Assembly (NCBI GenBank): GCA_023421245.1
Contig: JAEZTV010000013.1
Span: forward strand, 1 to 46,785
Length of the DNA stretch: 46,785 nt
Origin: Bacillota bacterium
GTDB taxonomy: Bacteria; Bacillota; Clostridia; Oscillospirales; Ruminococcaceae
Reading direction: 5' to 3'
Both the position numbers and the translations under genes were made by a program. Below the pieces are notes generated by a model that searched no databases, was not told where the DNA came from, and saw nothing but the letters and a program-made list of their open reading frames with translations. Below are positions 6,155 to 14,209 of this stretch, in pieces. How positions within the stretch are numbered: the first letter of the stretch is position 1; each line of letters starts with the position of its first letter.

Positions 6155-8052
6155 TGGCAGGACCCGGACATGGGCCGAAAATGCAATTTGCACGCCCGAA
6201 AAACACACGCCAAACCTTTATGCGCCTTTTCGGATACCTCGCGCGGCATAAAATACGCCTGAGCTTGATTGTGTTGTTTGTGATCGTCAGCTCACTTTCG
6301 GGCGTAGTGGGTACCTATTTTTTAAAGCCGATTCTTAACGAGGGCATTATTCCGCTGATTGGCACAAGCCCGGCAGCGGCGGATTTTGCCCCGCTCATCA
6401 AGCTGATTGCGATTACATCTGTGGTGTATGCCGCGGGTGCAGCTTCAAGTTACATCTACAGCCGCCTGATGGTCACACTCTCTACCCGTACACTGAACAC
6501 GATTCGCAAAGAGCTGTTTGACCACATGGAGGATCTGCCGATTGGCTACTTTGATACCCACACCCACGGCGAGCTGATGAGTCGCTTTACCAGCGATGTC
6601 GACTCGATGCGGGAAGCTATCAGCAACAGTGCATCGGGGCTGATTAACTCGTTTATCACCGTGGTGGGCACGTTTTTGATGATGTTGATTATCAGCCCGC
6701 TGCTCACGCTGCTTATCGTCCTTATGCTGGCGATTATGCTGTATGTGGTCAAGGTGATTGGCGGCAAGAGCGCCGGCTATTTTAAGGCACAACAGAAGGC
6801 GATTGGCGCTGCCAACGGGTATATTGAGGAGATGATTGAGGGGCAAAAGGAGGTTAAGGTATTTAGCCGCGAGGAGCGCGTGATAGCTGATTTTGACGTG
6901 CTAAACGAAAAGCTTCGCGTTTCGGCAACCAATGCCAACACCTTTGCAAGCATCCTTATGCCGATTATGGGCAACCTTTCGTACATCAACTATGCACTCA
7001 GCGCAGCGGTAGGTGCCGCCATGGTTATCTCCGGCAGGATGGATATCGGCTCGATTGCATCCTTCTTGCAGTACTCACGCCAATTTTCGCAGCCGATTAC
7101 ACAGATTTCGCAGCAGTTTAATTCTATCCTCATGGCGCTTGCGGGTGCGGAACGCATCTTTGACCTGATCGACGCAGCCCCCGAGAGCGACGATGGCTAT
7201 GTAACCCTGGTGAACTGCACCGAAGAGGAAGATTGCGGCATTCGCGAGACACAGCAGCGTACCGGCAAGTGGGCATGGAAGCATCCGCACAGCGACGGCA
7301 GCATCACCCATACCCGTCTGCGCGGCGATGTACGGTTTGAGAATGTTACCTTTGGTTACGTGCCGGGTAAGACGGTGTTAAATGACGTATCGCTGTTTGC
7401 AAAGCCCGGCCAAAAGATTGCGCTTGTCGGCTCTACCGGCGCGGGCAAGACGACCATCACAAACCTCATCAACCGCTTTTACGAGCTTACCGACGGAAAG
7501 ATTCGATACGACGGAATCAACATAACCAAGATAAAAAAGGATGATTTGCGTCGTTCGCTTGGCATGGTGCTGCAGGATACGCACCTGTTTACCGGTACCG
7601 TATGGGAGAATATCCGTTATGGAAGACTGGACGCCGCCGATGATGAGATTGTTGCGGCAGCAAAGCTTGCCAATGCACACTGGTTTATTAAGCACCTCCC
7701 AAACGGGTACGACACCCTGCTCACAGGTGACGGAGCGAACCTCAGTCAGGGGCAGCGGCAGCTAATCGCCATTGCACGTGCCGCGGTTGCCGACCCGCCG
7801 GTGCTCATTCTCGATGAAGCGACAAGCTCGATTGATACCCGCACCGAAGCGCTGATTGAAAAAGGCATGAATACACTGATGAAGGGGCGTACCGTATTTG
7901 TTATTGCGCACCGTCTTTCCACCGTGCGCAACGCCGATTGTATTCTTGTGCTGGAAAACGGCGAGATTATTGAACGCGGCAACCACGAGGAACTGATTGA
8001 ACAAGAGGGCAGGTACTATCAGCTTTATACGGGACAGTTTGAACTGAGCTGA
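6154..8052 (+). CDS. ABC exporter half-transporter, catalytic subunit (subunit 2 of heterodimer)
   Basis: A 632-residue partner of the preceding gene, translationally coupled through a TAATG overlap. Transmembrane helices lie in about 30-340; the ATPase domain begins near 390. It carries canonical Walker A (GSTGAGKT, Lys432), Walker B with catalytic Glu555 (LILDEATSSID) and the switch His586 (VIAHRLSTV). The signature is the variant LSQGQ, which faces the degenerate Walker site of the partner. Combining the two proteins therefore gives one competent and one degenerate ATP site, as known for BmrC/D and TM287/288. A roughly 40-residue insert between membrane and ATPase domains (about 350-390, rich in acidic residues and Trp) is also seen in many members of this subgroup. 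Confidence 0.94.
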   Translation: MAGPGHGPKMQFARPKNTRQTFMRLFGYLARHKIRLSLIVLFVIVSSLSGVVGTYFLKPILNEGIIPLIGTSPAAADFAPLIKLIAITSVVYAAGAASSYIYSRLMVTLSTRTLNTIRKELFDHMEDLPIGYFDTHTHGELMSRFTSDVDSMREAISNSASGLINSFITVVGTFLMMLIISPLLTLLIVLMLAIMLYVVKVIGGKSAGYFKAQQKAIGAANGYIEEMIEGQKEVKVFSREERVIADFDVLNEKLRVSATNANTFASILMPIMGNLSYINYALSAAVGAAMVISGRMDIGSIASFLQYSRQFSQPITQISQQFNSILMALAGAERIFDLIDAAPESDDGYVTLVNCTEEEDCGIRETQQRTGKWAWKHPHSDGSITHTRLRGDVRFENVTFGYVPGKTVLNDVSLFAKPGQKIALVGSTGAGKTTITNLINRFYELTDGKIRYDGINITKIKKDDLRRSLGMVLQDTHLFTGTVWENIRYGRLDAADDEIVAAAKLANAHWFIKHLPNGYDTLLTGDGANLSQGQRQLIAIARAAVADPPVLILDEATSSIDTRTEALIEKGMNTLMKGRTVFVIAHRLSTVRNADCILVLENGEIIERGNHEELIEQEGRYYQLYTGQFELS

Positions 8053-8079
8053 TGCTCCCAAAAGCAATATAACAATGAT

Positions 8080-8110
8080 AAAGGCAGGTATCCGACGGAT
8101 ACCTGCCTTT
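8080..8110. terminator. Bidirectional terminator between the ABC operon and dnaJ
   Basis: A perfect 14-base stem (8080-8093 with 8097-8110) and a GAC loop, flanked by AAA and TTT on both sides, sits between two convergent genes and can serve both. Confidence 0.85.
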
Positions 8111-8126
8111 GCTTACGAAGAATTTA

Positions 8127-9272
8127 TTATTCGTTTACCCAGTCCTTGAGCTTTTCGAAAAAGCTTTTGCGCTTTTCGTAGTTGCCTTCGTCGTTGAGCA
8201 GCGATTCAAACTCTTTTAGGGTATTTTTCTGCTTGCTGTTGAGGTTGCGCGGAATCTCGACGCTTACCCGCACATATTGGTCGCCGCGGCTGCGTGCGTT
8301 AATGGCGGTGATTCCCTTGTTTTTTAAGCGAAACACCGTGCCGGATTGTGTGCCTGCGGGTACTTCATATTCCACCTTGCCGTCAATTGTCGGTACGACA
8401 ATCTTTGCGCCAAGCGTGGCCTGTGTAAAGGTGATGGGGATATCGCACCAAACGTTGTAGCCGTCGCGCTCAAACAGCGCATCAGGGCGTACGGTGACGG
8501 TGACGTTAATATCGCCGGGGGGGCCGCCGTTGAGGCCGTTATCGCCCTGACCGCGGATGGCAAATACCTGCCCGTCATCAATTCCGGCGGGGATGGCAAT
8601 CTCAAGCTTGCGCGGCCGGCGGATGCGGCCTGCACCGCCGCACTTCATGCACGGCTTTTTAATCAGCTTGCCGCGTCCGTTACAGCGCGGGCAGGTTTTG
8701 GTGCTTTGAATAACACCGAACATGGTGCGCTGTGAGGTGCGAACCTGCCCGCTGCCGCCGCATTCGGTACAGGTTTCGGGCGAGCTGCCCTTTTCGGCGC
8801 CGGTGCCCGTACAATCATCGCACTGTTCATAGCGATGGATCTCAATCTCCTTACGGCAGCCCTTTGCCGCCTCCATAAATGAGATTGAGATGCCGGTGCG
8901 GATATCGCCGCCGCGTTGCGGTGCGTTGGGGTTGCGGGTGCGCCCCCCGCCGCCGAATCCGCCGCCAAAAAAGCTTTCGAAGATGTCGCCAAGGTCGCCG
9001 AAATCCATGCCTGCACCGCCGTAAGCGCCGCCGCCATAGCTGGGATCGACGCCCGCGTGGCCAAACTGGTCGTACTTTCGGCGTTTTTCATCGTCACTCA
9101 GTACCTCGTACGCTTCGTTTGCCTCTTTAAACTTGGTTTCTGCCTCTTTATCGTTCGGGTTTAGGTCGGGGTGGTACTTTTTGGCGAGTACGCGGTACGC
9201 TTTTTTCAGATCGTCCTCGGTGCAGCCTTTTGAAACACCCAGAACCTCGTAATAGTCTCTCTTGTCAGGCAA
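8127..9272 (-). CDS. dnaJ: Chaperone DnaJ (Hsp40)
   Basis: A 381-residue co-chaperone that stimulates DnaK ATPase and delivers substrates. Domain order is complete: J domain at the N-terminus with the HPD motif (AKKYHPDLNP), a Gly/Phe-rich linker, four CxxCxGxG zinc motifs (CDDCTGTG, CTECGGSG, CPRCNGRG, CMKCGGAG), then the C-terminal substrate-binding region. The start is taken as TTG at 9272, giving MPDKRDYYEVLGV, because GGGGAAAGGA lies 9 bases upstream and homologous DnaJ proteins begin here. The frame stays open to 9476 but that extension runs through repeats and is unlike DnaJ. It is the last gene of the heat-shock cluster, 373 bases from dnaK, and may also have its own promoter. Confidence 0.96.
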   Translation of the reverse strand: MPDKRDYYEVLGVSKGCTEDDLKKAYRVLAKKYHPDLNPNDKEAETKFKEANEAYEVLSDDEKRRKYDQFGHAGVDPSYGGGAYGGAGMDFGDLGDIFESFFGGGFGGGGRTRNPNAPQRGGDIRTGISISFMEAAKGCRKEIEIHRYEQCDDCTGTGAEKGSSPETCTECGGSGQVRTSQRTMFGVIQSTKTCPRCNGRGKLIKKPCMKCGGAGRIRRPRKLEIAIPAGIDDGQVFAIRGQGDNGLNGGPPGDINVTVTVRPDALFERDGYNVWCDIPITFTQATLGAKIVVPTIDGKVEYEVPAGTQSGTVFRLKNKGITAINARSRGDQYVRVSVEIPRNLNSKQKNTLKEFESLLNDEGNYEKRKSFFEKLKDWVNE

Positions 9273-9390
9273 GGTAATCAATCCTTTCCCCGGATAGTTG
9301 CAAAGAAATATGTTGGTTGCAGGTAAGCCCGGCAATCCGCCGGTACACTGCGATTCGAAAAATTTATGCAGAGGAAAACCAAGGGTTTCC

Positions 9391-9500
9391 CCAAATGCGA
9401 ATCGGAGATTCGCTATGCGGCTTCCGGCGCTTGAATGGTTTTTCGACGAAACAGGGGAAAACCGCAGGCTTTCCAAATGCGAATCGGAGATTCGCTATGC
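9391..9500. repeat. Two direct copies of a 28-base palindrome-bearing repeat in the dnaJ leader
   Basis: Bases 9391-9418 and 9473-9500 are identical over 28 positions (period 82). Each contains the hairpin GCGAATC-GGA-GATTCGC, and each is preceded by a related GGAAAACC...TTTCC hairpin (from 9373 and 9456), so the unit is about 45 bases. A GC-rich hairpin follows at 9497-9521. They lie between dnaK and dnaJ. They may be dispersed intergenic repeats or form a structured leader. Confidence 0.75.
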
Positions 9501-9544
9501 CCGCCGCCGTAGGCGGGGCATAAGAATAAACGTATAATAGCCGT

Positions 9545-9553
9545 ATTATACCA
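9545..9553 (-). promoter_or_regulatory. Possible extended -10 promoter for dnaJ
   Basis: On the minus strand, TGGTATAAT reads across 9553-9545, a perfect TATAAT with the TGN extension and no clear -35. Transcription would give a leader of about 270 bases for dnaJ. Confidence 0.4.
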
Positions 9554-9595
9554 CACCGCAGCATAGAACGGTACTCTGTTTTGCGGGGTAAGCAA

Positions 9596-9621
9596 AGGGA
9601 AGGGCGGGATGGTTCCCGCCC
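9596..9621 (-). terminator. Probable terminator after dnaK
   Basis: GGGCGGGA (9602-9609) pairs with TCCCGCCC (9614-9621). Read on the minus strand the stem is followed by TTCCCTTTGC. It lies 25 bases past the dnaK stop, so dnaJ may be partly uncoupled from dnaK transcription. Confidence 0.5.
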
Positions 9622-9645
9622 TCACCGCAACCGGTGGTTGTATTG

Positions 9646-11481
9646 TTATTTGTCGTCCTCAACCTCGCGGTACTCGGCATCCACAACAGGCTCGCCGTTC
9701 TCCGAAGCGGAGGCTTCGGGGCCTGCGCCGGGTGCGCCGTCCTGCGGAGCGGCGGACTGGTAAACCTTCGCGGAAACCTCATAGAACTTCTTCTGCAGGT
9801 CCTCCTGCTTTGCCTTGATGTCCTCAAGGTCCTCGCCCTTGAGCGACTCCTTGAGCGCATCAATCTTTGCCTGCAGTTCGCTCTTGTCGGCCTCCTCCAG
9901 TTTGTCACCAAGGTCCGTTATCGTCTTTTCCGACTGATAAACCATCTGATCGGCGCCGTTGCGAATATCAAGCGATTCACGCAGCTTCTTGTCTTCGGCG
10001 GCAAACTGCTCTGCCTCCTTGACGGCCTTCTCAATATCATCCTTGTTCATGTTAGTAGAGGAGGTAATGGTGATATGCTGTTCCTTGCCGGTACCAAGGT
10101 CCTTTGCCGAAACGTGCACAATACCGTTTGCGTCGATGTCAAAGGTAACCTCAACCTGCGGAACCCCTCTGGGTGCGGGGGGAATACCGTCAAGCCGGAA
10201 CATCCCAAGAGTTTTGTTATCCTTTGCAAACTCTCTCTCTCCCTGCAGCACATGAACCTCAACCGAGGTCTGGCCGTCCGCGGCGGTGGAGAACACCTGC
10301 GATTTTTTAGAGGGGATGGTGGTGTTGCGCTCAATAATCTTGGTGGAAACGCCGCCCAAGGTCTCGATGCCGAGCGAGAGGGGGGTAACGTCAAGCAGCA
10401 GCAGTCCCTTTACCTCACCGCCCAGAACACCCGCCTGCAACGCCGCGCCTACCGCAACACACTCGTCGGGGTTAATGCCCTTAAACGGCTCCTTTCCGGT
10501 CAGGCGCTTTACGGCATCCTGAACGGCGGGGATACGGGTAGAGCCGCCCACCAGCAGTACCTTATCCAGCTGTGAGGGCTCAAGGCCGGAATCCTTGAGT
10601 GCCTGACGTACCGGGGCAATGCTCGCCTCCACAAGGTCGGCGGTAATCTCGTTGAATTTTGCGCGGGTAAGCGAAAGGTCAAGATGCTTGGGGCCGGTGG
10701 CATCCGCGGTAATAAACGGCAGGTTAATTGCGGTGGTGGTCACGCCCGAAAGCTCAATCTTTGCCTTCTCGGCGGCCTCCTTCAGGCGCTGCATTGCCAT
10801 CTTATCACCGGTAAGATCAATGCCGCTGTCCTTCTTGAACTCCGCAACCAGATAGTTCATCACACGTTCGTCAAAGTCGTCGCCGCCCAGCCGGTTGTTA
10901 CCCGCTGTGGCAAGCACCTCCTGCACGCCGTCGCCCATCTCAATAATTGAAACGTCAAAGGTGCCGCCGCCAAGGTCGTATACCATGACCTTCTGGTCCT
11001 GCTCCTTATCAATGCCGTAGGCAAGTGCCGCCGCGGTAGGCTCGTTGATGATACGCTTTACCTCAAGCCCGGCAATCTTACCGGCATCCTTGGTTGCCTG
11101 ACGCTGCGCATCGGTAAAGTATGCGGGAACGGTGATAACCGCCTCGGTGATAGTTTCGCCCAGATATGCCTCGGCATCTGCCTTAAGCTTTTGCAGCACC
11201 ATGGCAGAGATCTCCTGCGGGTTGTAGCCGCGCCCGTCGATATCTACCTTTGTGCTGGTACCCATCTGGCGCTTAATCGAGCTTATTGTACGGTCGGGGT
11301 TGGTGATTGCCTGACGCTTTGCAACCTGACCTACCATACGCTCGCCGGTTTTTGAAAATGCCACCACAGAAGGGGTGGTACGTGCGCCTTCGGCATTGGC
11401 AATTACGACCGATTCGCCGCCTTCCATTACCGCAACGCAGGAGTTGGTGGTGCCAAGGTCTATCCCTATAATTTTACCCAT
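9646..11481 (-). CDS. dnaK: Molecular chaperone DnaK (Hsp70)
   Basis: A 611-residue Hsp70. The N-terminal actin-like ATPase starts with MGKIIGIDLGTTNSCVAVME (phosphate-1 loop), continues with VMVYDLGGGTFDVSII (phosphate-2) and KVLLVGGSTRIPAVQ (adenosine motif). The substrate-binding domain begins around residue 365 (LLLLDVTPLSLGIETLGG), followed by a helical lid and an acidic tail ending EVEDDK. AGGAGG stands 8 bases before the ATG. It lies between grpE and dnaJ in the usual order, and is expected to be controlled through the CIRCE site upstream of hrcA. It folds nascent and heat-damaged proteins in the cytoplasm with DnaJ and GrpE. Confidence 0.98.
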   Translation of the reverse strand: MGKIIGIDLGTTNSCVAVMEGGESVVIANAEGARTTPSVVAFSKTGERMVGQVAKRQAITNPDRTISSIKRQMGTSTKVDIDGRGYNPQEISAMVLQKLKADAEAYLGETITEAVITVPAYFTDAQRQATKDAGKIAGLEVKRIINEPTAAALAYGIDKEQDQKVMVYDLGGGTFDVSIIEMGDGVQEVLATAGNNRLGGDDFDERVMNYLVAEFKKDSGIDLTGDKMAMQRLKEAAEKAKIELSGVTTTAINLPFITADATGPKHLDLSLTRAKFNEITADLVEASIAPVRQALKDSGLEPSQLDKVLLVGGSTRIPAVQDAVKRLTGKEPFKGINPDECVAVGAALQAGVLGGEVKGLLLLDVTPLSLGIETLGGVSTKIIERNTTIPSKKSQVFSTAADGQTSVEVHVLQGEREFAKDNKTLGMFRLDGIPPAPRGVPQVEVTFDIDANGIVHVSAKDLGTGKEQHITITSSTNMNKDDIEKAVKEAEQFAAEDKKLRESLDIRNGADQMVYQSEKTITDLGDKLEEADKSELQAKIDALKESLKGEDLEDIKAKQEDLQKKFYEVSAKVYQSAAPQDGAPGAGPEASASENGEPVVDAEYREVEDDK

Positions 11482-11571
11482 AAATGTATCCTCCTAAAGT
11501 AATCTAATCTATAAACTGCCGCAGAGTATACTGGCAGCAGAATGGAATTCTGGTTTATATTATTAACGCTT

Positions 11572-12156
11572 CTAGTTTGCTACCTTTACCATGGCATGAC
11601 GTATTACGAGGTCGCCCAAACGGTAGCCTGTCGCAAACACCTCGCACACCGTATTTTCGGCGAAAGCGTCATCCTCAACATGCATAACAGCGTTGTGCAG
11701 CTCGGGGTCAAACGGTTGGTCCTGTGCCGCAATCTCCTCAACGCCCAGCTTCTTAAACGAATCCTGCATGGCGGAAAAGATCATGGCAACGCCCTTTTTA
11801 AATTCATCATCGGTGGTTGGGGCGGCAAGTGCACGCTCAAAGTTGTCAAGCACGGGCAAAAAAGTCTCCACCGCTGTTTTAATCGCCTCGGGGTAGATGA
11901 GATCTTTCTCGCGCTGGGTGCGCTTGCGGTAGTTGTCGTATTCGGCCATGGTGCGCAGCAGGCGGTTATTTAAGTCCTCAAGCTGCTCGGTTTGTTTAAG
12001 GTTAACGGCAGCGGCCTCATCAAGCTGTTTGGTCAGCTCTGCAAGCTCTTTTGCCTGTGACTTGCCCTTTTTGGCCTTATCGGCTTTGTGCGCGGCCGCT
12101 TCGCACGTTGTTTCCTGCGCGGCGGCGGGCGAATTGTGCTCCGGAGTATCAATCAT
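11572..12156 (-). CDS. grpE: Nucleotide exchange factor GrpE
   Basis: A 194-residue GrpE. The N-terminal part is a low-complexity, Ala/Lys/Glu-rich segment followed by a long coiled-coil helix (about 40-95) that includes LLRTMAEYDNYRKRTQREKD, the family signature. The C-terminal beta domain ends with VCEVFATGYRLGDLVIRHAMVKVA, where GY-x-L is diagnostic. AAGGAGG lies 10 bases before the ATG. It releases ADP from DnaK. It follows hrcA by 48 bases and precedes dnaK by 90, so it belongs to the same HrcA-controlled transcript. Confidence 0.97.
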   Translation of the reverse strand: MIDTPEHNSPAAAQETTCEAAAHKADKAKKGKSQAKELAELTKQLDEAAAVNLKQTEQLEDLNNRLLRTMAEYDNYRKRTQREKDLIYPEAIKTAVETFLPVLDNFERALAAPTTDDEFKKGVAMIFSAMQDSFKKLGVEEIAAQDQPFDPELHNAVMHVEDDAFAENTVCEVFATGYRLGDLVIRHAMVKVAN

Positions 12157-12204
12157 TATTTGGGTACCTCCTTCATTGTTGTAACACGCGGGATGCAGCA
12201 GGGC

Positions 12205-13233
12205 TTACTGTCCGTCAAGGGTATCGTCCAACAGCCTGCCCAGCCCCTGTGCGAGATATTCGATGTATGGAATAATCCTTGCATAATCAATGCGTGCAGG
12301 CCCGAGCACCCCAATAGTGCCGCCGGCATCCGTGCCGAAATGGTAGCGTGTGACAATGATGCCAATGTCGGAAAGCTCATTTTTCTTAAGCTCCTTGCCA
12401 AGCAGCACGTTCAACGAGCCGCCGCTCAGAGAGAGCAGGCTTAACAGCTCATCCTCGCGCGAGAGAAAGCCCAACAGGTCGCGTGCCGCAGAAACTAGCT
12501 CGCTGTGCAGCAGCAGGTTGTTCTGCCCCTCTACAATCAGCTCGCCGGCAGAAGCTTCGCGCGCAAGCTCATACAGTGCAAAGATTACCGGAGAGAGGGT
12601 TAAGGAATATTCGCCCATACCCGCGGCAAGGGTCTGAATAAACGCGGGGGTGATATCCTCAATCGAAACGGAGGCAAGCCGTTCGTTGATTTGATGAACA
12701 AAGCTCTGTACCGCATCGGCCGAAACCTCAAACTCAATACGGCATACCCGGTGCTTTACAAGACCTGTCGAGGTTAAAAACAAAAGGATGTATACCTTTC
12801 GTCCCGCAGAAACCAGCTCGATGTGCGCAGTACCCCCGCCAAGTGTGGTAGGCATTGTGGAGATTGCGGCGCAGCTTGTTTTGTAGGCAAGCACCTGTCC
12901 GGCAAGCTCCAGTACGGCGCTTGGGTTGGGGTCGGCATCACGGAACATATCATCGATGCCCTGTTTATCATCGGCGGAAAGCGGCTTTTTGTTCATCAGC
13001 CTATCAATGTAAAAACGAAAGCCCAGGTGAGAGGGTACGCGCCCGGCCGAGGTATGCGGCTGTTCAAGATACCCCATCTCGGCAAGTGCCGCCATCTCGT
13101 TGCGCAGTGTAGCGGAGGAGACCGCCATGCCAAAATGCTCCGCAAGCGTACGGGAACCCACCGGCTCGCCGGTGGCGATGTAGCTTTCTACAATTGCGCT
13201 TAGAACCTTTTGTTTTCGGGCATCCAGCTCCAT
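12205..13233 (-). CDS. hrcA: Heat-inducible transcription repressor HrcA
   Basis: A 342-residue repressor of class I heat-shock genes. The winged-helix DNA-binding domain is at the N-terminus (ARKQKVLSAIVESYIATGEP, then SSATLRNEMAALAEMGYLEQ and PHTSAGRVPSHLGFRFYID, all hallmark HrcA sequence), followed by GAF-like dimerisation and inserted domains ending near GTIGVLGPARIDYARIIPYI. HrcA binds the CIRCE operator and is kept active by GroEL. The gene is first in the operon, with a perfect CIRCE 33 bases upstream. Length is normal for the family. Confidence 0.97.
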   Translation of the reverse strand: MELDARKQKVLSAIVESYIATGEPVGSRTLAEHFGMAVSSATLRNEMAALAEMGYLEQPHTSAGRVPSHLGFRFYIDRLMNKKPLSADDKQGIDDMFRDADPNPSAVLELAGQVLAYKTSCAAISTMPTTLGGGTAHIELVSAGRKVYILLFLTSTGLVKHRVCRIEFEVSADAVQSFVHQINERLASVSIEDITPAFIQTLAAGMGEYSLTLSPVIFALYELAREASAGELIVEGQNNLLLHSELVSAARDLLGFLSREDELLSLLSLSGGSLNVLLGKELKKNELSDIGIIVTRYHFGTDAGGTIGVLGPARIDYARIIPYIEYLAQGLGRLLDDTLDGQ

Positions 13234-13265
13234 TTCTGCTCACCTCGCTTGTGTTAATAATGGTC

Positions 13266-13292
13266 TTAGCACTCGATGACTGGGAGTGCTAA
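13266..13292 (-). promoter_or_regulatory. CIRCE operator (HrcA binding site)
   Basis: TTAGCACTC, nine bases, GAGTGCTAA: a perfect match to the 9-9-9 CIRCE inverted repeat. It sits between the hrcA promoter and the hrcA start codon. Confidence 0.97.
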
Positions 13293-13300
13293 CAATTCTT

Positions 13301-13329
13301 ATAGTACATCCCAATCTGTTCGCTGTCAA
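13301..13329 (-). promoter_or_regulatory. Sigma-A promoter of the hrcA operon
   Basis: On the minus strand TTGACA (13329-13324) and TACTAT (13306-13301) are 17 bases apart, directly upstream of CIRCE, so HrcA would block initiation. Confidence 0.8.
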
Positions 13330-13507
13330 GCGCGTTCATGCTTTTTTTACAGAATATCCAACATTGATACGCAAATGAAAATGTGTATGGTGCAGCGAAG
13401 CATATACATGATTATATTTTCCCCTCGTTCAATAAAAAAACGTACAAACATCTCTCGGTTTTAAATAATAGGTTTGCAAGAGCGTTACCTTGTGCACGCG
13501 GCACAAA

Positions 13508-13537
13508 CAAAAAACCCCCCGAATATTAACTCGGGGG
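13508..13537 (-). terminator. Strong intrinsic terminator, minus strand
   Basis: CCCCCGA (13516-13522) pairs with TCGGGGG (13531-13537); on the minus strand the stem is followed by GGTTTTTTG. It ends a leftward transcript coming from the rpsT side. Confidence 0.85.
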
Positions 13538-13817
13538 CGCAGCGAGACAACGTGTAAAAAAAGAAAACGGACGCAAGGGCGGTAAGAAAGCCATAACAAT
13601 GCGTCCCGCATGACGGGGGCGGTTTTTGCCCACAATAAGTATGGCAGCAGGGGAGATAAGCGACAACAATCTAAGTAAGCGAGAGGGTGCCGCTGCGGCT
13701 TGATCGGCCCTTGCAGCTGAAACATGCCAAAAGGACGCAATACGCGCCCTTTTGGGTTACGACAGAATTATTTGCGGCGGAAGAAGCGTTTTACGCGGCG
13801 TGTCCGGCAGGTGCGGC
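13538..13817 (-). ncRNA. Candidate structured RNA or 3' region upstream of a strong terminator
   Basis: This 280-base stretch has no convincing reading frame, yet ends at a strong minus-strand terminator. It contains several hairpins: CCAAAAGG/CCTTTTGG (13727-13755, with an inner CGC/GCG), GGACGCA/TGCGTCC (13569-13575 with 13600-13606 region) and GTGCGGC/GCCGCAC at its right border (13811-13833). I compared it by eye with RNase P RNA, SRP RNA, tmRNA and 6S RNA and recognised no hallmark. It may be a long 3' untranslated region of the small upstream gene. Function unknown. Confidence 0.3.
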
Positions 13818-13967
13818 TTAAAAAATGCCGCACTCCAGATAATCCTTCCACTTTTCTTCGTGGGCACGGTTATCAAAATGACGAAGCAAGAAGAAAACAG
13901 CGGTGGCTACTACGGTGATTACACCGACGAGCACAAACAGGGTGTGCAATGAATGTTTCTTGTTCAT
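13818..13967 (-). CDS. Small single-pass membrane protein, unknown function
   Basis: A 49-residue frame beginning MNKKHSLHTLFVLVGVIT: a short basic N-terminus, one hydrophobic helix (about residues 9-30), and a charged tail with HFDNRAHEEKWKDYLE. A GAAAGGA site lies 12 bases before the ATG, rather far. It is not a family I recognise. It lies 242 bases after rpsT on the same strand, and its stop codon is inside a GTGCGGC/GCCGCAC hairpin. The composition looks like a genuine membrane peptide, but coding status rests on this and on the ribosome binding site only. Confidence 0.5.
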   Translation of the reverse strand: MNKKHSLHTLFVLVGVITVVATAVFFLLRHFDNRAHEEKWKDYLECGIF

Positions 13968-14209
13968 ATCGGTTGCGTGTCCTTTCTCTGCAAAGCCGGA
14001 TGTCTGAAGTGGCACGGCTCTATTTCGGCAGGCATATGCGATGGCCAAACAGCAAATCGGGCATCGTATGTAATTTCAGCATAATCATATCGTAAGGGGT
14101 TGCGGTTGTCAATAAAAAGGAAGGATAAAGGGCATGGAATAAAACAAAAAGCAGCACCCTTTATAAAAAGGTAACTGCCTCGTTTTAAAGAATGATGAAA
14201 GAGAAAGGG

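Noticed and set aside
9391..9500. Repeats in the dnaJ leader as a CRISPR array
   Set aside because: Only two units, each itself containing a hairpin and embedded in related sequence, with no cas genes and no further repeats.
9634..10575. Long plus-strand frame opposite dnaK (about 313 codons)
   Set aside because: It is a mirror of the dnaK coding sequence, with no ribosome binding site or recognisable family.
13508..13817. RNase P RNA, SRP RNA, tmRNA or 6S RNA
   Set aside because: No GAAAGTCCGG-type, GGAAGGAAGCAG-type or tmRNA end signature could be seen, and the ends do not pair into a rod.
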